This document shows, one piece after another, positions 47,501-56,674 of a stretch of DNA of 64,000 bases (within the stretch, counting starts at the first letter, position 1; every line of letters begins with the position of its first letter). The notes beneath the pieces are model-generated. The model was not told where the DNA came from, ran no database searches, and was given only the letters and a program-made list of their open reading frames with translations. The position numbers were made by a program, and so were the translations under genes. The stretch covers positions 62,001-126,000 of the forward strand of contig CAMOUK010000001.1 in the NCBI GenBank assembly GCA_946626535.1, written 5' to 3'. Origin of the DNA: an uncultured Caryophanales bacterium (GTDB taxonomy: Bacteria > Bacillota_I > Bacilli_A > Acholeplasmatales > Anaeroplasmataceae).

Positions 47501-50500
47501 TTTGGACATTCAATTGAAATCTCTTCTAATGAAGTACAACCTTTAAATGCATAATTTCCTAAAATAGTTAAACTATTTGGTAAACTGATATTCTTTAATG
47601 ATGTGCAATTTTGGAAAGCATATGTGCCAATATTAGACAATTGACTACCTTCTTCAAATATAACAGTTTCTAATGATGTACAATTATAGAAAATATTTCC
47701 TGATCCACTACTCTCTGTAGCTTTAGAAATATCAGTAGTAATAGAAAGCATAGCCTTAACAGACTTTGGAACAGTGAATGAAACTAAAGAAGTACAATTT
47801 GAAAATGCACTAGAACCAATTTTTGTGATTTTAGCATTATCACCGAATTCAACTTTTTTCAAAGAAATACAATATTCAAAACAGTTATTTGGAATTTGAT
47901 CTAAATTATCTCCTTCAATTCTCAAATACTCCAAATAGTCAGCATGTTTGAAGGCATTTTGACCTAGTTCATTAACACTTGCTGGAAGTGTTAAATTTTT
48001 GATATATGAGTATGAAAATGCATACTGATTTATTTTTTTCAAACTATTCGGTAAAACAACTGTTTCTAAAGACTTAGCTTGAATAAATGCGTATTGTTCA
48101 ATTTCATTAAGCTCACTAGGTAATTTAACTTCAGTTAATAAAAGACAAGCTTGGAATGTATTTTTAGCTATTTTTGTAACTTCATTAGGTATTGTAATAC
48201 TCTTTAATGAACGACAATTATAGAATGCACCTTCGCCAATTTCAGATAAAACACATCCGGTAGCAAAAGTTATAGTTTTTAGATTTACGCAATTTCTAAA
48301 TGCATATTGGCCTATTGTTTTCAATGACACAGGTAAAGATATACTAGTGATTTCAGTTTGAGTATCAAACAAGTAAGAGCCTAATGTCTCAACACCTTCT
48401 GGAACTTCGATATCATCAAGGCTACCATAAATATATTCTATTGATTTGCCATCATGAGTTAAAATAATTGGCTTTCCTTCTGCAGTTTTAAAACTCTCAT
48501 TATTTTCTGCAATAATCACATTTGTAATTGAAGGAGCTTTATTAAACAAGTCTAAAATATCATTAATTGCTTCACTTAAATATACTTCAGTTAATTTCTT
48601 ACAACCTTCGAACAAATTCAAAACTGAACCATTCTTTTCAAATTTAATCGTGTTATATTTATCATCAGAATCTTTTCCACAATATGGGAATCTAAAACTT
48701 TCTAAACTAGAACATGCTTGGAATGCTTGATAGCCAATCGAACTAATTGATGCACCTTCTTCAGTATTATCACCTTCGAAAGTAACACTTTCTAGAGATT
48801 TACAACTTATAAAAGCTTGATCCTTAATTGTTTTAACTGTCTTTGGAATAATTATTGAAGTTAAATTTGAACAAGAATTAAACGCTTTAGAACCTATTGT
48901 TTCCAATGAACTACCATTAGGGAAATTAACACTTTCTAATTTTGTACATGAACTAAATGCGCTAGTTCCAATTTCTTTTAATGAATTAGGAAGAATTATA
49001 GATGTCAAATTAGAACATGAAGAAAATGTACCAGTACCTATTTTCTCAATTTTTTCACTAAAAGTAATATTCTTTAAAGATGTCAACGAAGTAAATGCAT
49101 AGTCAGCAACAGTTTTTAATCGACCTGGTAAAACAATATCTTCTAATAAAGTTTTAGAAAATGCACGATCACCAATTGTTAATTCTGTTTCACCATCAGT
49201 AAATGTCAAATTCTTGATATTGCAGCCATAAAAGGCATAAACGCCAATAGATTTAACAGTTGATGGAATAACAACTGTCTCAAGACTACAGCTATAATCT
49301 CCTGATGTATAACCATAACCAGATGCATATGAAGCAAAAGCATAATCACCAATATTTGTTGTTCTTTCAGGCAAAATAAGAGTTTTAATATTCTTATTCT
49401 TATAGAACATACCTTGATATACAGTTCCGCTAGTTCCTTTTGTACCTTTTTCTATTTCTAATCCTTCAGTTCCACCTTCTTCAAAAGTAATAGAAGCAAG
49501 ACTAGTACAATCATAGAATGCTGCTCCAGACAATTTTATTACTGTATTAGGTATTTCGACACTTGCTAATTTTTGACAACTATAGAATAAATTCTCAGGC
49601 AAATTAACCATACCAGTAGGCAATACGACTTCCTCTAACTTATTACAAGTATAGAATACCTTTGTATTAAATGTTATACCATTTGAATTATCACTAAATA
49701 CAACTTTTGTGACTAAATCAGTATCATAGAAAGAATATGCTGTTACGTTAATAACATTTTCAGCAACAACAATTTCTCCTTCTTTTCCTTGAGGACAAAT
49801 TATTAAATCTAAGCCTTTTACATTTTCGTTATCATATATAACTTTATATAAAATACCATCAATAGTTTTGAAATTTTTATTATTTTCTGAAATGCTGATG
49901 CTTGTTAATGAAGCGCAATAATCAAAAGCATGAATACGTACTCCTGTATTAAGAGATGCTGTTCCAGCATTAGATCCTTCTGTTTCTTCGATTTCTTCAA
50001 GTGAGCTAGGTAATGTGATTGTAGTTAATTTAGAACAATTTCTAAATGCCTCATCACCAATAAATTTTATAGTATCAGGAACTACAATACTGGTTAGCTT
50101 AGAACAACCAAATAGCATACTGTTACTGATTGCTGTTAATCTATTAGGAAGATTAATTTCAATCAAACTAGAACATGACTTAAATGCAGCATCTCCAATA
50201 GTTAATGGTGTTTCGCCTTGTTCAAATACAACTCTTTCAAGCTTTGAACAGCCTTGGAAAGCTGATTCACCAATTGATTCAACTGTAGCAGGGAAAACAA
50301 TCTCATTCATTTCAGCTGTATTTTCAAAAACTCTTGCTCCTATAGTTTTTATAGTAGTAGGTAATGTATATGAACCACTTCTACCAGATGGATAATAAAT
50401 AACAGCTGTTATTTCTTTATCATATAATACACCATCAACAGATGTATAATTTGGATTCCCTTCTTCTACATCTACATTTTCTAGTTTAGAACCAAACACA

Positions 50501-53500
50501 CCAGAGATAGCAAAAACTCCAGCATTTTTGCCAATAACCAAATCAGTAACTGTAAATTTATAATTACCTAATATATTACTTTTATCTAAATAACCAAAAG
50601 CATTTGTTTCAAAATCAAGATTTTCACTACTTGATTCTACAGTTACTTTAGTCAAATTCGTCATATTACCAAATGAAGCTTCCTTCAAACTAATTAAATT
50701 CTCTGGTAAAACAACTTGAGTTATCTTTGAACAACCATTAAATGCATTTGTTTCAATAGATAATCTAACATCAGTAGCTGTTCCTTCAAATACTAAACTT
50801 TCAAGACCATAACAACTCTTAAATGCTTCTTCTTCAATTAGTTTAACTTGACCAGAAATTACTAAACTTGTTAATTTATTACAAGAAGCAAAAGCTTTTG
50901 CTTTTATTGTATCTACATTTACAGGAGTTTCATAATCTCCAGTTCTTCCACGTGGACAGAAAATAATTTCTGTTTTTGCTTTATTAACTATAACACCATC
51001 AATTGATGCATAATTTGCATTTTCATATTCACCAACTATATTGATATATGCCAAACTAGAACAATATTCAATAATGCCTGGATCAAAGTTTGTAACATAA
51101 GAAGGCAATGTTAGTGTTTCTAATATACTGTTTGAATAGAATACTTTCTCACCTAATTCTAATGTACGCTCATCAGTAATTTCATCATCAACAAGGAATC
51201 TTATTTCCTTCAAATTTGAACAAGATGCGAATGCTTGTTCGCCAACAAATTTCACTGATGAAGGAACAATTATAGTTTCTAGCTTTGAGCATGATTTAAA
51301 TGCATATTGTGGAATGCTAGTTACATTTGATGGAACTCTATATGTACCAGACTTTGTGTAATAAGGGAAATATGCTAATTCCACTTCACCATTATTACGA
51401 CGTAATAATACTCCATCAACTGAAGAGTAAACTACATCTTCTTCTATAACTCCTTCAACTTCATAAACATTTACTCTTTCAAGTTTTGTACAACCTTTAA
51501 AACAATTTCCTGCAGCAGCAGGTCCTTCAGCACCTATATTGACAAGAGTAACTGTATTTGGAATATTTATTTCAATTAAATTTGAACATCCGTCAAACGC
51601 GCTTGCTTCAACTGTAGTAACAGGCTTTCCATTGTACATAGAAGGAATTGTAACAGTTTTAATCAAACTGATACCAGTACCTTTTTTAACAGAATATGCA
51701 TTACCAGCATCAATTTCTTCAAATTCAAAGACATTTAGCCATCCGGCATAAACTGTAGTATCTGACAAATCACGCCATTTATTTAGCGAATTACCAGTTT
51801 CATCTGTATACCTTTCGCCAATACCATCTTCTCTAGAATACCAACCACCAAACACTTTTAAAGGATCATTTGATTTAGGAACTGGTAAACTATATACGTT
51901 ACCAAATGTCATTTCAAATTCTTTAGTGCCTTCTTCAGTTGCGTATTTTCCATAGTCTAGTGTAACTTTATAATTGTTACCTAACCAACCAGCATAAATT
52001 GTAACATCTTCTTGAGCACTAAATACTAAATCTGTAAATTCATCAGTTACATAATTACCTTCAGTCTTGTACCAACCTGTAAATGTGTATCCAGGTAAAA
52101 CAGCCATAGGTAGGTCAATTTCTGAACCAACCTCATAAGCTACCTTAGCAATTTCTTCACCACCATTAGTATTGAAGATTAAATTGTAAACTGTATTTTC
52201 ATGAGTTTGAGCCTTAGTTTCATCATAAGTTCCATCAGCCTTTACCACTGCAACCTTATATGTATGATGACCAGCTTCAACATCAAGTTGATAGCTTGTT
52301 CCTTCAACTAAAATTGCTTCATTATCATCAATTACTAAGGCATATTTTGTAGCGCCAAGTACTGGGCTCCAAGATAATATACCTTGATAGAATTCTACCC
52401 AAGTTACTTGCGCAGTTGCAAACTCTAATTCAACTTGTGCTGAATTATTAGTTGCTTCTTGTGCTATTGCTTGTACAGTAAGTGAAGTAAGATTTGCTTT
52501 TTCTTCTTCAGTTAATACATATGAGTTAGTTTGAACTTCTTTACTAGCATTACCAACTCTAACTACATATTTTGTAGCACCTGGAACTTCATCCCATACT
52601 ACTTTATAACCATCATCAGCTAAAGTTAAATTCTTAGGATTTGATAATAGAGCTTTAGTATATGTTCCACTTTCAACATATGAATAGTAACCATCTTCAT
52701 ATTGAGATACGCTATATGTAATCTCTCCAGTGAAATTATCTAAGTCAAATTGATTATCTGACACATAGTAAGTATTTGTCTTGCCATTTGCAGAAATCTG
52801 AACTTTATATTTTTCAGCTCCAGCATCATCCCAAGATAATTTATCATTTGCAGAATCAACCTTAAGATTAGATACTTTATTTAATACTCTTGTTAAAGTA
52901 TATTCCTTAACTGAGCTTAGCATGTCTTCAGCTTGAGCTTCTACTTTAAATTTAATACCATTAGCTTGCATTTGTACTGTATCAAAACTATAAGTATTTT
53001 CATCGCCTAAATCAACTGTAACGGTTTTTCCTTTAACACCATTATCAATTGTTAATTTATAATTTGTAGCACCTGAAACCTTGTTCCAAGACACTTCAAA
53101 ATCATCAACGTAAATATTAACTCTATCTAAAGTCTTATTCGAAACATAAGCTGTTGTTGAATAGTCTCCACAAATTACTTCAACGGCATAATTGCCAGCA
53201 GGTAAATTATTAAAATCATAATCTAAGTATGTTGTTGAAACTGTTCTGCTATAGATAACCTCAGCTTCACTAGAATCAGCATTTTTAATATTTACTGAAT
53301 ATTCTTTACCAACACCTTTGTTATCCCAAGAAATCTTCTTATCTTCTACTGTAACTAAAGGCTTATTTGCATCCTTAAATACTGCGAATAAAATAACATC
53401 TTGAGTTAAAGCCTTGTTGATATCAAATTGGTAAGTTAATTTTGAGCTATCTTGATAATCAGAAACCCACCAACCAGCAAACTCTTTTCCAGCTGGAACT

Positions 53501-54102
53501 TGAATTTCTGGAAGTTCTTCTACCTTTTGCTTAAATGTTAAAGCTGACTCAACAACTACACCATCAACCATATATGTTGCTCTAAACTCTGTCTTCGGAT
53601 CAGTTGCTGATACAAATGATGCATAAAGTGTTACATCACCAGTAACTATTGAACCAAAGTCATATGGTTGTTTAAATGATTTATCTAAATACCAACCATT
53701 AAATGCTCTATCTGTCTTAGTTGGAGTTTCTGGTAATTGAACATTTTGACCAGAAGTTACCTTCTCAGTTTTTAGCACTGAATCTCCATCCTTAAATGTG
53801 ACAGAATAACGATTTACCCAAGCAGCATAAACTTGAGTATCCTTTTCAACAATAGAACCAAAATCAAATGGTGTAGTAAGTGCTTCATCACTATACCAGC
53901 CATTGAAAATCTTTCCATCGCTTGTTGGTGCTACTGGTACTTCAACGTTATAACCACTTGTAACTGTTTTTGAATCATACTCTGTAGTTCCGTCGTAGAA
54001 CTTAACAGTGTATGTCGCCGTTTTGCCACAAGATGTTAGGGCTGTTGAAAGACCCGCTATCGCTAAAGCACTAACACCAACTAATAATCCTTTCTTCTTC
54101 AT
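44551..54102 (-). CDS. Giant BspA-type LRR lipoprotein (3183 residues)
   Basis: Largest protein in the window. Lipobox ALTSCGK follows a clear signal. Residues about 30-220 contain InlB B-repeat modules (TVKFYDGTTEYDSKTVTSGY to TQVYAAW, then a second and a third). Several Fn3-like segments follow (about 240-620, marked by ISWDNKGVGKEYSVNIKNAD, FEVSWNKVSGATNYKLTIDN and others), then two more B-repeats (about 640-790). From about 795 to 3130 there are BspA-type LRR_5 repeats about 23 residues long, so on the order of 100 by length. Longer inserts appear every few repeats. There is no C-terminal membrane helix. Its own promoter and a 20-bp palindrome lie upstream. The protein should extend far from the membrane and bind macromolecules; the ligand is unknown. 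Confidence 0.9.
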   Translation of the reverse strand: MKKKGLLVGVSALAIAGLSTALTSCGKTATYTVKFYDGTTEYDSKTVTSGYNVEVPVAPTSDGKIFNGWYSDEALTTPFDFGSIVEKDTQVYAAWVNRYSVTFKDGDSVLKTEKVTSGQNVQLPETPTKTDRAFNGWYLDKSFKQPYDFGSIVTGDVTLYASFVSATDPKTEFRATYMVDGVVVESALTFKQKVEELPEIQVPAGKEFAGWWVSDYQDSSKLTYQFDINKALTQDVILFAVFKDANKPLVTVEDKKISWDNKGVGKEYSVNIKNADSSEAEVIYSRTVSTTYLDYDFNNLPAGNYAVEVICGDYSTTAYVSNKTLDRVNIYVDDFEVSWNKVSGATNYKLTIDNGVKGKTVTVDLGDENTYSFDTVQMQANGIKFKVEAQAEDMLSSVKEYTLTRVLNKVSNLKVDSANDKLSWDDAGAEKYKVQISANGKTNTYYVSDNQFDLDNFTGEITYSVSQYEDGYYSYVESGTYTKALLSNPKNLTLADDGYKVVWDEVPGATKYVVRVGNASKEVQTNSYVLTEEEKANLTSLTVQAIAQEATNNSAQVELEFATAQVTWVEFYQGILSWSPVLGATKYALVIDDNEAILVEGTSYQLDVEAGHHTYKVAVVKADGTYDETKAQTHENTVYNLIFNTNGGEEIAKVAYEVGSEIDLPMAVLPGYTFTGWYKTEGNYVTDEFTDLVFSAQEDVTIYAGWLGNNYKVTLDYGKYATEEGTKEFEMTFGNVYSLPVPKSNDPLKVFGGWYSREDGIGERYTDETGNSLNKWRDLSDTTVYAGWLNVFEFEEIDAGNAYSVKKGTGISLIKTVTIPSMYNGKPVTTVEASAFDGCSNLIEINIPNTVTLVNIGAEGPAAAGNCFKGCTKLERVNVYEVEGVIEEDVVYSSVDGVLLRRNNGEVELAYFPYYTKSGTYRVPSNVTSIPQYAFKSCSKLETIIVPSSVKFVGEQAFASCSNLKEIRFLVDDEITDERTLELGEKVFYSNSILETLTLPSYVTNFDPGIIEYCSSLAYINIVGEYENANYASIDGVIVNKAKTEIIFCPRGRTGDYETPVNVDTIKAKAFASCNKLTSLVISGQVKLIEEEAFKSCYGLESLVFEGTATDVRLSIETNAFNGCSKITQVVLPENLISLKEASFGNMTNLTKVTVESSSENLDFETNAFGYLDKSNILGNYKFTVTDLVIGKNAGVFAISGVFGSKLENVDVEEGNPNYTSVDGVLYDKEITAVIYYPSGRSGSYTLPTTIKTIGARVFENTAEMNEIVFPATVESIGESAFQGCSKLERVVFEQGETPLTIGDAAFKSCSSLIEINLPNRLTAISNSMLFGCSKLTSIVVPDTIKFIGDEAFRNCSKLTTITLPSSLEEIEETEGSNAGTASLNTGVRIHAFDYCASLTSISISENNKNFKTIDGILYKVIYDNENVKGLDLIICPQGKEGEIVVAENVINVTAYSFYDTDLVTKVVFSDNSNGITFNTKVFYTCNKLEEVVLPTGMVNLPENLFYSCQKLASVEIPNTVIKLSGAAFYDCTSLASITFEEGGTEGLEIEKGTKGTSGTVYQGMFYKNKNIKTLILPERTTNIGDYAFASYASGYGYTSGDYSCSLETVVIPSTVKSIGVYAFYGCNIKNLTFTDGETELTIGDRAFSKTLLEDIVLPGRLKTVADYAFTSLTSLKNITFSEKIEKIGTGTFSSCSNLTSIILPNSLKEIGTSAFSSCTKLESVNFPNGSSLETIGSKAFNSCSNLTSIIIPKTVKTIKDQAFISCKSLESVTFEGDNTEEGASISSIGYQAFQACSSLESFRFPYCGKDSDDKYNTIKFEKNGSVLNLFEGCKKLTEVYLSEAINDILDLFNKAPSITNVIIAENNESFKTAEGKPIILTHDGKSIEYIYGSLDDIEVPEGVETLGSYLFDTQTEITSISLPVSLKTIGQYAFRNCVNLKTITFATGCVLSEIGEGAFYNCRSLKSITIPNEVTKIAKNTFQACLLLTEVKLPSELNEIEQYAFIQAKSLETVVLPNSLKKINQYAFSYSYIKNLTLPASVNELGQNAFKHADYLEYLRIEGDNLDQIPNNCFEYCISLKKVEFGDNAKITKIGSSAFSNCTSLVSFTVPKSVKAMLSITTDISKATESSGSGNIFYNCTSLETVIFEEGSQLSNIGTYAFQNCTSLKNISLPNSLTILGNYAFKGCTSLEEISIECPNLRSIPAYCFDGCSNLVNVTFGEVSFSRIGTYAFQNCTSLKSIIIPKTVNGFGDYTTNNIQASTSSCTFTGCTSLESVIFEEGSKLAKVGQKVFQNCTSLKEIVLPSTLTVIGNYMFDGCTSLTSVVLSTNLTYLPQYMFQNCTSLIEIEIPAKVKNMGGTSATATINASSASSTFKGCTNLERVVLANGSQLAKIGASAFEGCVKLQSIDISKLTVIANKAFLDCKQLKSANAPLCSTLGTNVFQNCENLESANIQNLTAIPNNTFDGCSSLVSVTINTSKNTTLGTYVFNGCTSLTTIDLSKVTSIGTYAFSDCESLQSVSLPIATSIGTYAFRGCSSLESVDAPNLQTIGQGAFEYTSLKKFSIASTVTTINGGAFNTLSNLELTNASENYMVYENIALIKKIDGTIISVFNIPENFEIVLPDDAKAINSCAFMDTDNLKKITLNENITVIPASCFFSCSNLEEIVLGSKVTEIGKEAFKYCSKLTSITLPEGLVEIGNTAFQGCNSLKSIVLPNTVTTLGNSVFNGIDVEEVTLSSGLTTIGTYVFADCSKLKTVIIPEGVQTLGSYMFDNCISLERVVLPGSLSGKITTTTTGYYSFRGCTALKSVKFEEGNKIVPKYMFQNCTSLEEVVFADSIENIGDYAFENTALLSIILPESLKTFGPYAFRNCTSLVQVTFNESLTKIGNYAFTGCEKLENVVLPKLLEETGTYTFQNCASLESIELPSTLKTIGTYVFDGTNIKSIVFPDTLTKIDGYAFRGTKLEEVIFPDSLTFIGTYAFSSCPDLTTVTFGKNKYTIGNYAFVECPVLENITFPEGFIFNSGTTANYAFANNLAIKSVVFPTTAIYVPEYILSGCTNLEEVTIPEGIEQIYYGAFENCSKLSNVILPETLTKIWYMAFANCTSIEELLIPVSCVVGVNEDKSAFNGWTSEQKVITTLSLHDVLGLWGVTIYTSLYGCYRYDDFTDATFVYDYVVETDQD

Positions 54103-54131
54103 ACTTTCACCTCTTCCATTTCTTAAAATCG

Positions 54132-54151
54132 TATTTAAGTATACTTAAATA
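54132..54151. repeat. 20-bp perfect palindrome in the giant LRR gene leader
   Basis: TATTTAAGTATACTTAAATA lies between the promoter and the start codon, about 20-40 bases downstream of the predicted transcription start. It could be an operator or an RNA hairpin in the leader. It is the only feature of its kind before the surface locus. Confidence 0.75.
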
Positions 54152-54179
54152 GGCATCCTATAAACACAAATTTGATATC

Positions 54180-54208
54180 ATTTTAACATTATGACTCTTT
54201 TTTGTCAA
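54180..54208 (-). promoter_or_regulatory. Promoter of the giant LRR gene, and possibly of the surface locus
   Basis: TTGACA, a 17-base spacer and TAAAAT on the minus strand. The leader is about 70 bases and contains the 20-bp palindrome; GAGGTG precedes the ATG. Immediately upstream are small palindromes: ATATTCGAATAT (54212-54223), ATTCTAGAAT (54245-54254) and TTTCGAAA (54272-54279). Confidence 0.7.
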
Positions 54209-54280
54209 TATATATTCGAATATCATTTCAAAAAACCTCGAATAATTCTAGAATATTTCAAATTATAACGTTTTCGAAAT

Positions 54281-54322
54281 GAATAAAATTTTGTCAATGC
54301 TGTATTTTTGAAAATTTTATTC
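54281..54322. repeat. 12-bp inverted repeat upstream of the surface locus
   Basis: GAATAAAATTTT and AAAATTTTATTC face each other across 18 bases, between the pnp terminator and the giant LRR promoter. It is AT-only apart from its ends, so a biological role is uncertain. The rest of the 280-bp gap holds the promoter, the palindromes and the terminator. Confidence 0.5.
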
Positions 54323-54355
54323 AAAATTGATAGTTAATTTTTGTCAAAAATAAAA

Positions 54356-54371
54356 GCGAGCCTATGCTCGC
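54356..54371 (-). terminator. Intrinsic terminator after pnp
   Basis: A 6-bp GC-rich stem (GCGAGC / GCTCGC) with a 4-base loop, followed on the minus strand by TTTTATTTTTG. It starts about a dozen bases after the pnp stop codon. Confidence 0.88.
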
Positions 54372-54382
54372 CTTTGAAACAA

Positions 54383-56551
54383 TTAATTGTTTTCTTTATT
54401 TTCTAATTTTTTTGTAGCCTTTAATAAAGCGTCTTTTCTAGATAAATCAATACCCTTTTCGCTTACATTAATGCATTTAACAATGATTTCATCATTGATA
54501 GAAACTACATCCTCTGGCTTTTCTACTCTTTCTAATGCAAGCTTAGAAATGTGACATAAGCCCTCACATCCTGGCCATAATTCAACGAATACACCATACT
54601 TTTCAATTCTTGTTACCTTACCAGTGTAGATTTGACCTACTTCTGCTTCCTTAACTGAATTTTGGATATATTCAAGACAAGCCTTAGCTGTATCCATATT
54701 TGAGTGCATAACATATAATCTACCATCTTGTTCAAGATCAATCTTAACGTTATCGAACTTCTTGATAGTTTCGTTAATAACCTTACCACCAGCACCGATA
54801 ACATCCTTAATCTTATCAGGATTAATCATACAAGTAACAACCTTTGGTGCATACTTAGATAATTCTTTTCTAGGTGCAGGAATTGTTTGCATCATATGGT
54901 CTAGAATTTGTAATCTACCCTTCTTAGCTTGGTATAAAGCTTCCTTTAAAATTTGATATGTAATACCTCTTACCTTAATATCCATCTGTAAAGCTGTGAT
55001 ACCATCTTTAGTACCTGCAACCTTGAAATCCATATCTCCTAGGTGGTCTTCCATACCTTGGATATCTGTTAATATTGTATAGTGGTCATTATCAGTCATA
55101 ATAAGACCCATAGCGATACCTGCAACAGGAGCCTTAATAGGAACACCGGCAGCCATTAATGCTAATGTACCAGAACAAATAGTAGCTTGTGATGAAGAAC
55201 CATTTGATTCTAAAATTTCAGAAACTACTCTTATTGTATATGGGAATTCATCCTCTGATGGAATAACATAAGATAATGCTCTTTCACCTAAAGCACCATG
55301 ACCAATTTCTCTTCTACCAGGTGAACCATAACGTCCAGTTTCACCTACTGAGAATTGTGGGAAATTATAGTGAAGCATAAATCTCTTATTATCTTCTTCA
55401 CCTAAACCATCGATAATTTGGCTATCTAAAGCTAATGAACCTAATGTTACTGTACCTAAGCTTTGAGTTTGACCACGAGTAAATAAAGCAGAACCATGTA
55501 CTCTTGGTAAAACATCGATTCTAGATGATAGAGGTCTAATTTCATCAACAGCTCTTCCATCTGGTCTAATCTTATCAACAGCAATCATTCTTCTAACTTC
55601 GCCGTGTAAAATTTCATCTAATGTATATTGAACATGCTTTAAGTATTCTTCCTTAGCTTCAGTATCAATAACCTTAATACCGCCTACTTCTTTGATAAAT
55701 ACCTTTTCATCGAAGTGTGCTAAAGTTTCCTCATTAACTGCATCAATTGCAGCATAACGTTCAAGCTTATCCTCAACTCTAATAGCCTTAATAAGCTTTT
55801 CTTCAGCATATTCTTTAACTTGTGCTTCAATCTCAGGATCAACATGGAATAATTCTACTTGATACTTTTCTTTTCCACATTCCTTAACGATTTCTTCTTG
55901 GAATTCACATAATTTAATAATTTCAGCATGACCGAACTTTAATGCTTCCCACATATCATCTTCAGATACGAATCTAGCACCAGCTTCTACCATGTTGATT
56001 GCATCCTTTGTACCAGCAACAGTTAAATTAATTTCAGATACCTCTAATTGTTCTGGTGTTGGATTTATAATTAATTTACCATCAACCTTACCAACAACAA
56101 CTCCAGCGATAGGTCCTTCAAAAGGAATATCTGAAATCATTAATGATAATGATGATCCTAGCATTGCAGCCATAGCTGTTGAACAATCTGGATCTGATGA
56201 TAATACTGTGTTTACAACTTGAACTTCATTTCTAAAACCCTCAGCGAATAAAGGTCTAATAGGTCTATCAATTAATCTTGAAACTAGTGTTTCATGTTCA
56301 GAAGGACGACCTTCCCTTCTTAAAAAGCCTCCAGGAATTTTACCTGCAGCATATAATTTTTCTTGGTATAAAACCATCAATGGGAAAAAGTCAGCAGTTG
56401 ATGCTACATTATTAGAAACAGACGCTGATAAAACTGTGCTTTCTCCGTAAGATACCATACAAGCACCACTAGCTTGCTTAGCTACCTCACCTATCTCAAT
56501 TACAAGTGGACGTCCTGCCCAATCATATGAGAATTTCTTAACTTCACTCAT
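54383..56551 (-). CDS. pnp: Polyribonucleotide nucleotidyltransferase (PNPase)
   Basis: Phosphorolytic 3'-5' exoribonuclease of RNA turnover. The 722-residue protein has two RNase PH domains: the first begins [20 protein letters not shown] and contains [20 protein letters not shown]; the second begins near [20 protein letters not shown] and contains [23 protein letters not shown] domain ([20 protein letters not shown]) and an S1 domain ([20 protein letters not shown]) end the protein. AAGGAG precedes the ATG. Unlike many Bacillota, where pnp follows rpsO directly, here an interrupted membrane-protein gene with a terminator lies between them, so pnp has its own promoter. Confidence 0.97.
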   Translation of the reverse strand: MSEVKKFSYDWAGRPLVIEIGEVAKQASGACMVSYGESTVLSASVSNNVASTADFFPLMVLYQEKLYAAGKIPGGFLRREGRPSEHETLVSRLIDRPIRPLFAEGFRNEVQVVNTVLSSDPDCSTAMAAMLGSSLSLMISDIPFEGPIAGVVVGKVDGKLIINPTPEQLEVSEINLTVAGTKDAINMVEAGARFVSEDDMWEALKFGHAEIIKLCEFQEEIVKECGKEKYQVELFHVDPEIEAQVKEYAEEKLIKAIRVEDKLERYAAIDAVNEETLAHFDEKVFIKEVGGIKVIDTEAKEEYLKHVQYTLDEILHGEVRRMIAVDKIRPDGRAVDEIRPLSSRIDVLPRVHGSALFTRGQTQSLGTVTLGSLALDSQIIDGLGEEDNKRFMLHYNFPQFSVGETGRYGSPGRREIGHGALGERALSYVIPSEDEFPYTIRVVSEILESNGSSSQATICSGTLALMAAGVPIKAPVAGIAMGLIMTDNDHYTILTDIQGMEDHLGDMDFKVAGTKDGITALQMDIKVRGITYQILKEALYQAKKGRLQILDHMMQTIPAPRKELSKYAPKVVTCMINPDKIKDVIGAGGKVINETIKKFDNVKIDLEQDGRLYVMHSNMDTAKACLEYIQNSVKEAEVGQIYTGKVTRIEKYGVFVELWPGCEGLCHISKLALERVEKPEDVVSINDEIIVKCINVSEKGIDLSRKDALLKATKKLENKENN

Positions 56552-56586
56552 TTTTATTCTCCTTATTTTTATTCTTAACCTTAAAT

Positions 56587-56615
56587 ATTATATCACAAAT
56601 AATGTGATTTAAAAG
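56587..56615 (-). promoter_or_regulatory. Putative pnp promoter with a palindrome in its spacer
   Basis: A perfect TATAAT occurs 36 bases before the ATG; the -35 (CTTTTA) is weak. The spacer contains the palindrome ATCACA-N5-TGTGAT (56592-56608), so a regulator may act here. A weak -35 plus an operator-like repeat would suit an activated or repressed promoter. Confidence 0.5.
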
Positions 56616-56635
56616 TAGTTATTTAAAATAAAAAA

Positions 56636-56662
56636 AAGCCAACTTATTCTAAAAGTTGACTT
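56636..56662 (-). terminator. Intrinsic terminator before pnp
   Basis: A 10-bp stem with one G-U pair (AAGCCAACTT / AAGTTGACTT) and a 7-base loop, followed on the minus strand by a run of seven T. It ends the interrupted membrane-protein gene. Confidence 0.85.
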
Positions 56663-56674
56663 ATAATTAAATCC

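Noticed and set aside
44551..51720. Regularly spaced DNA repeats that could look like a CRISPR array
   Set aside because: The repeats are in frame, about 69 bases apart, degenerate and code for LRR units; spacers are not unique and no cas genes are present.
54103..54382. Insertion-sequence ends or attachment site at the start of the surface locus
   Set aside because: The inverted repeats are short and AT-only, with no transposase, no target duplication and no tRNA gene nearby.
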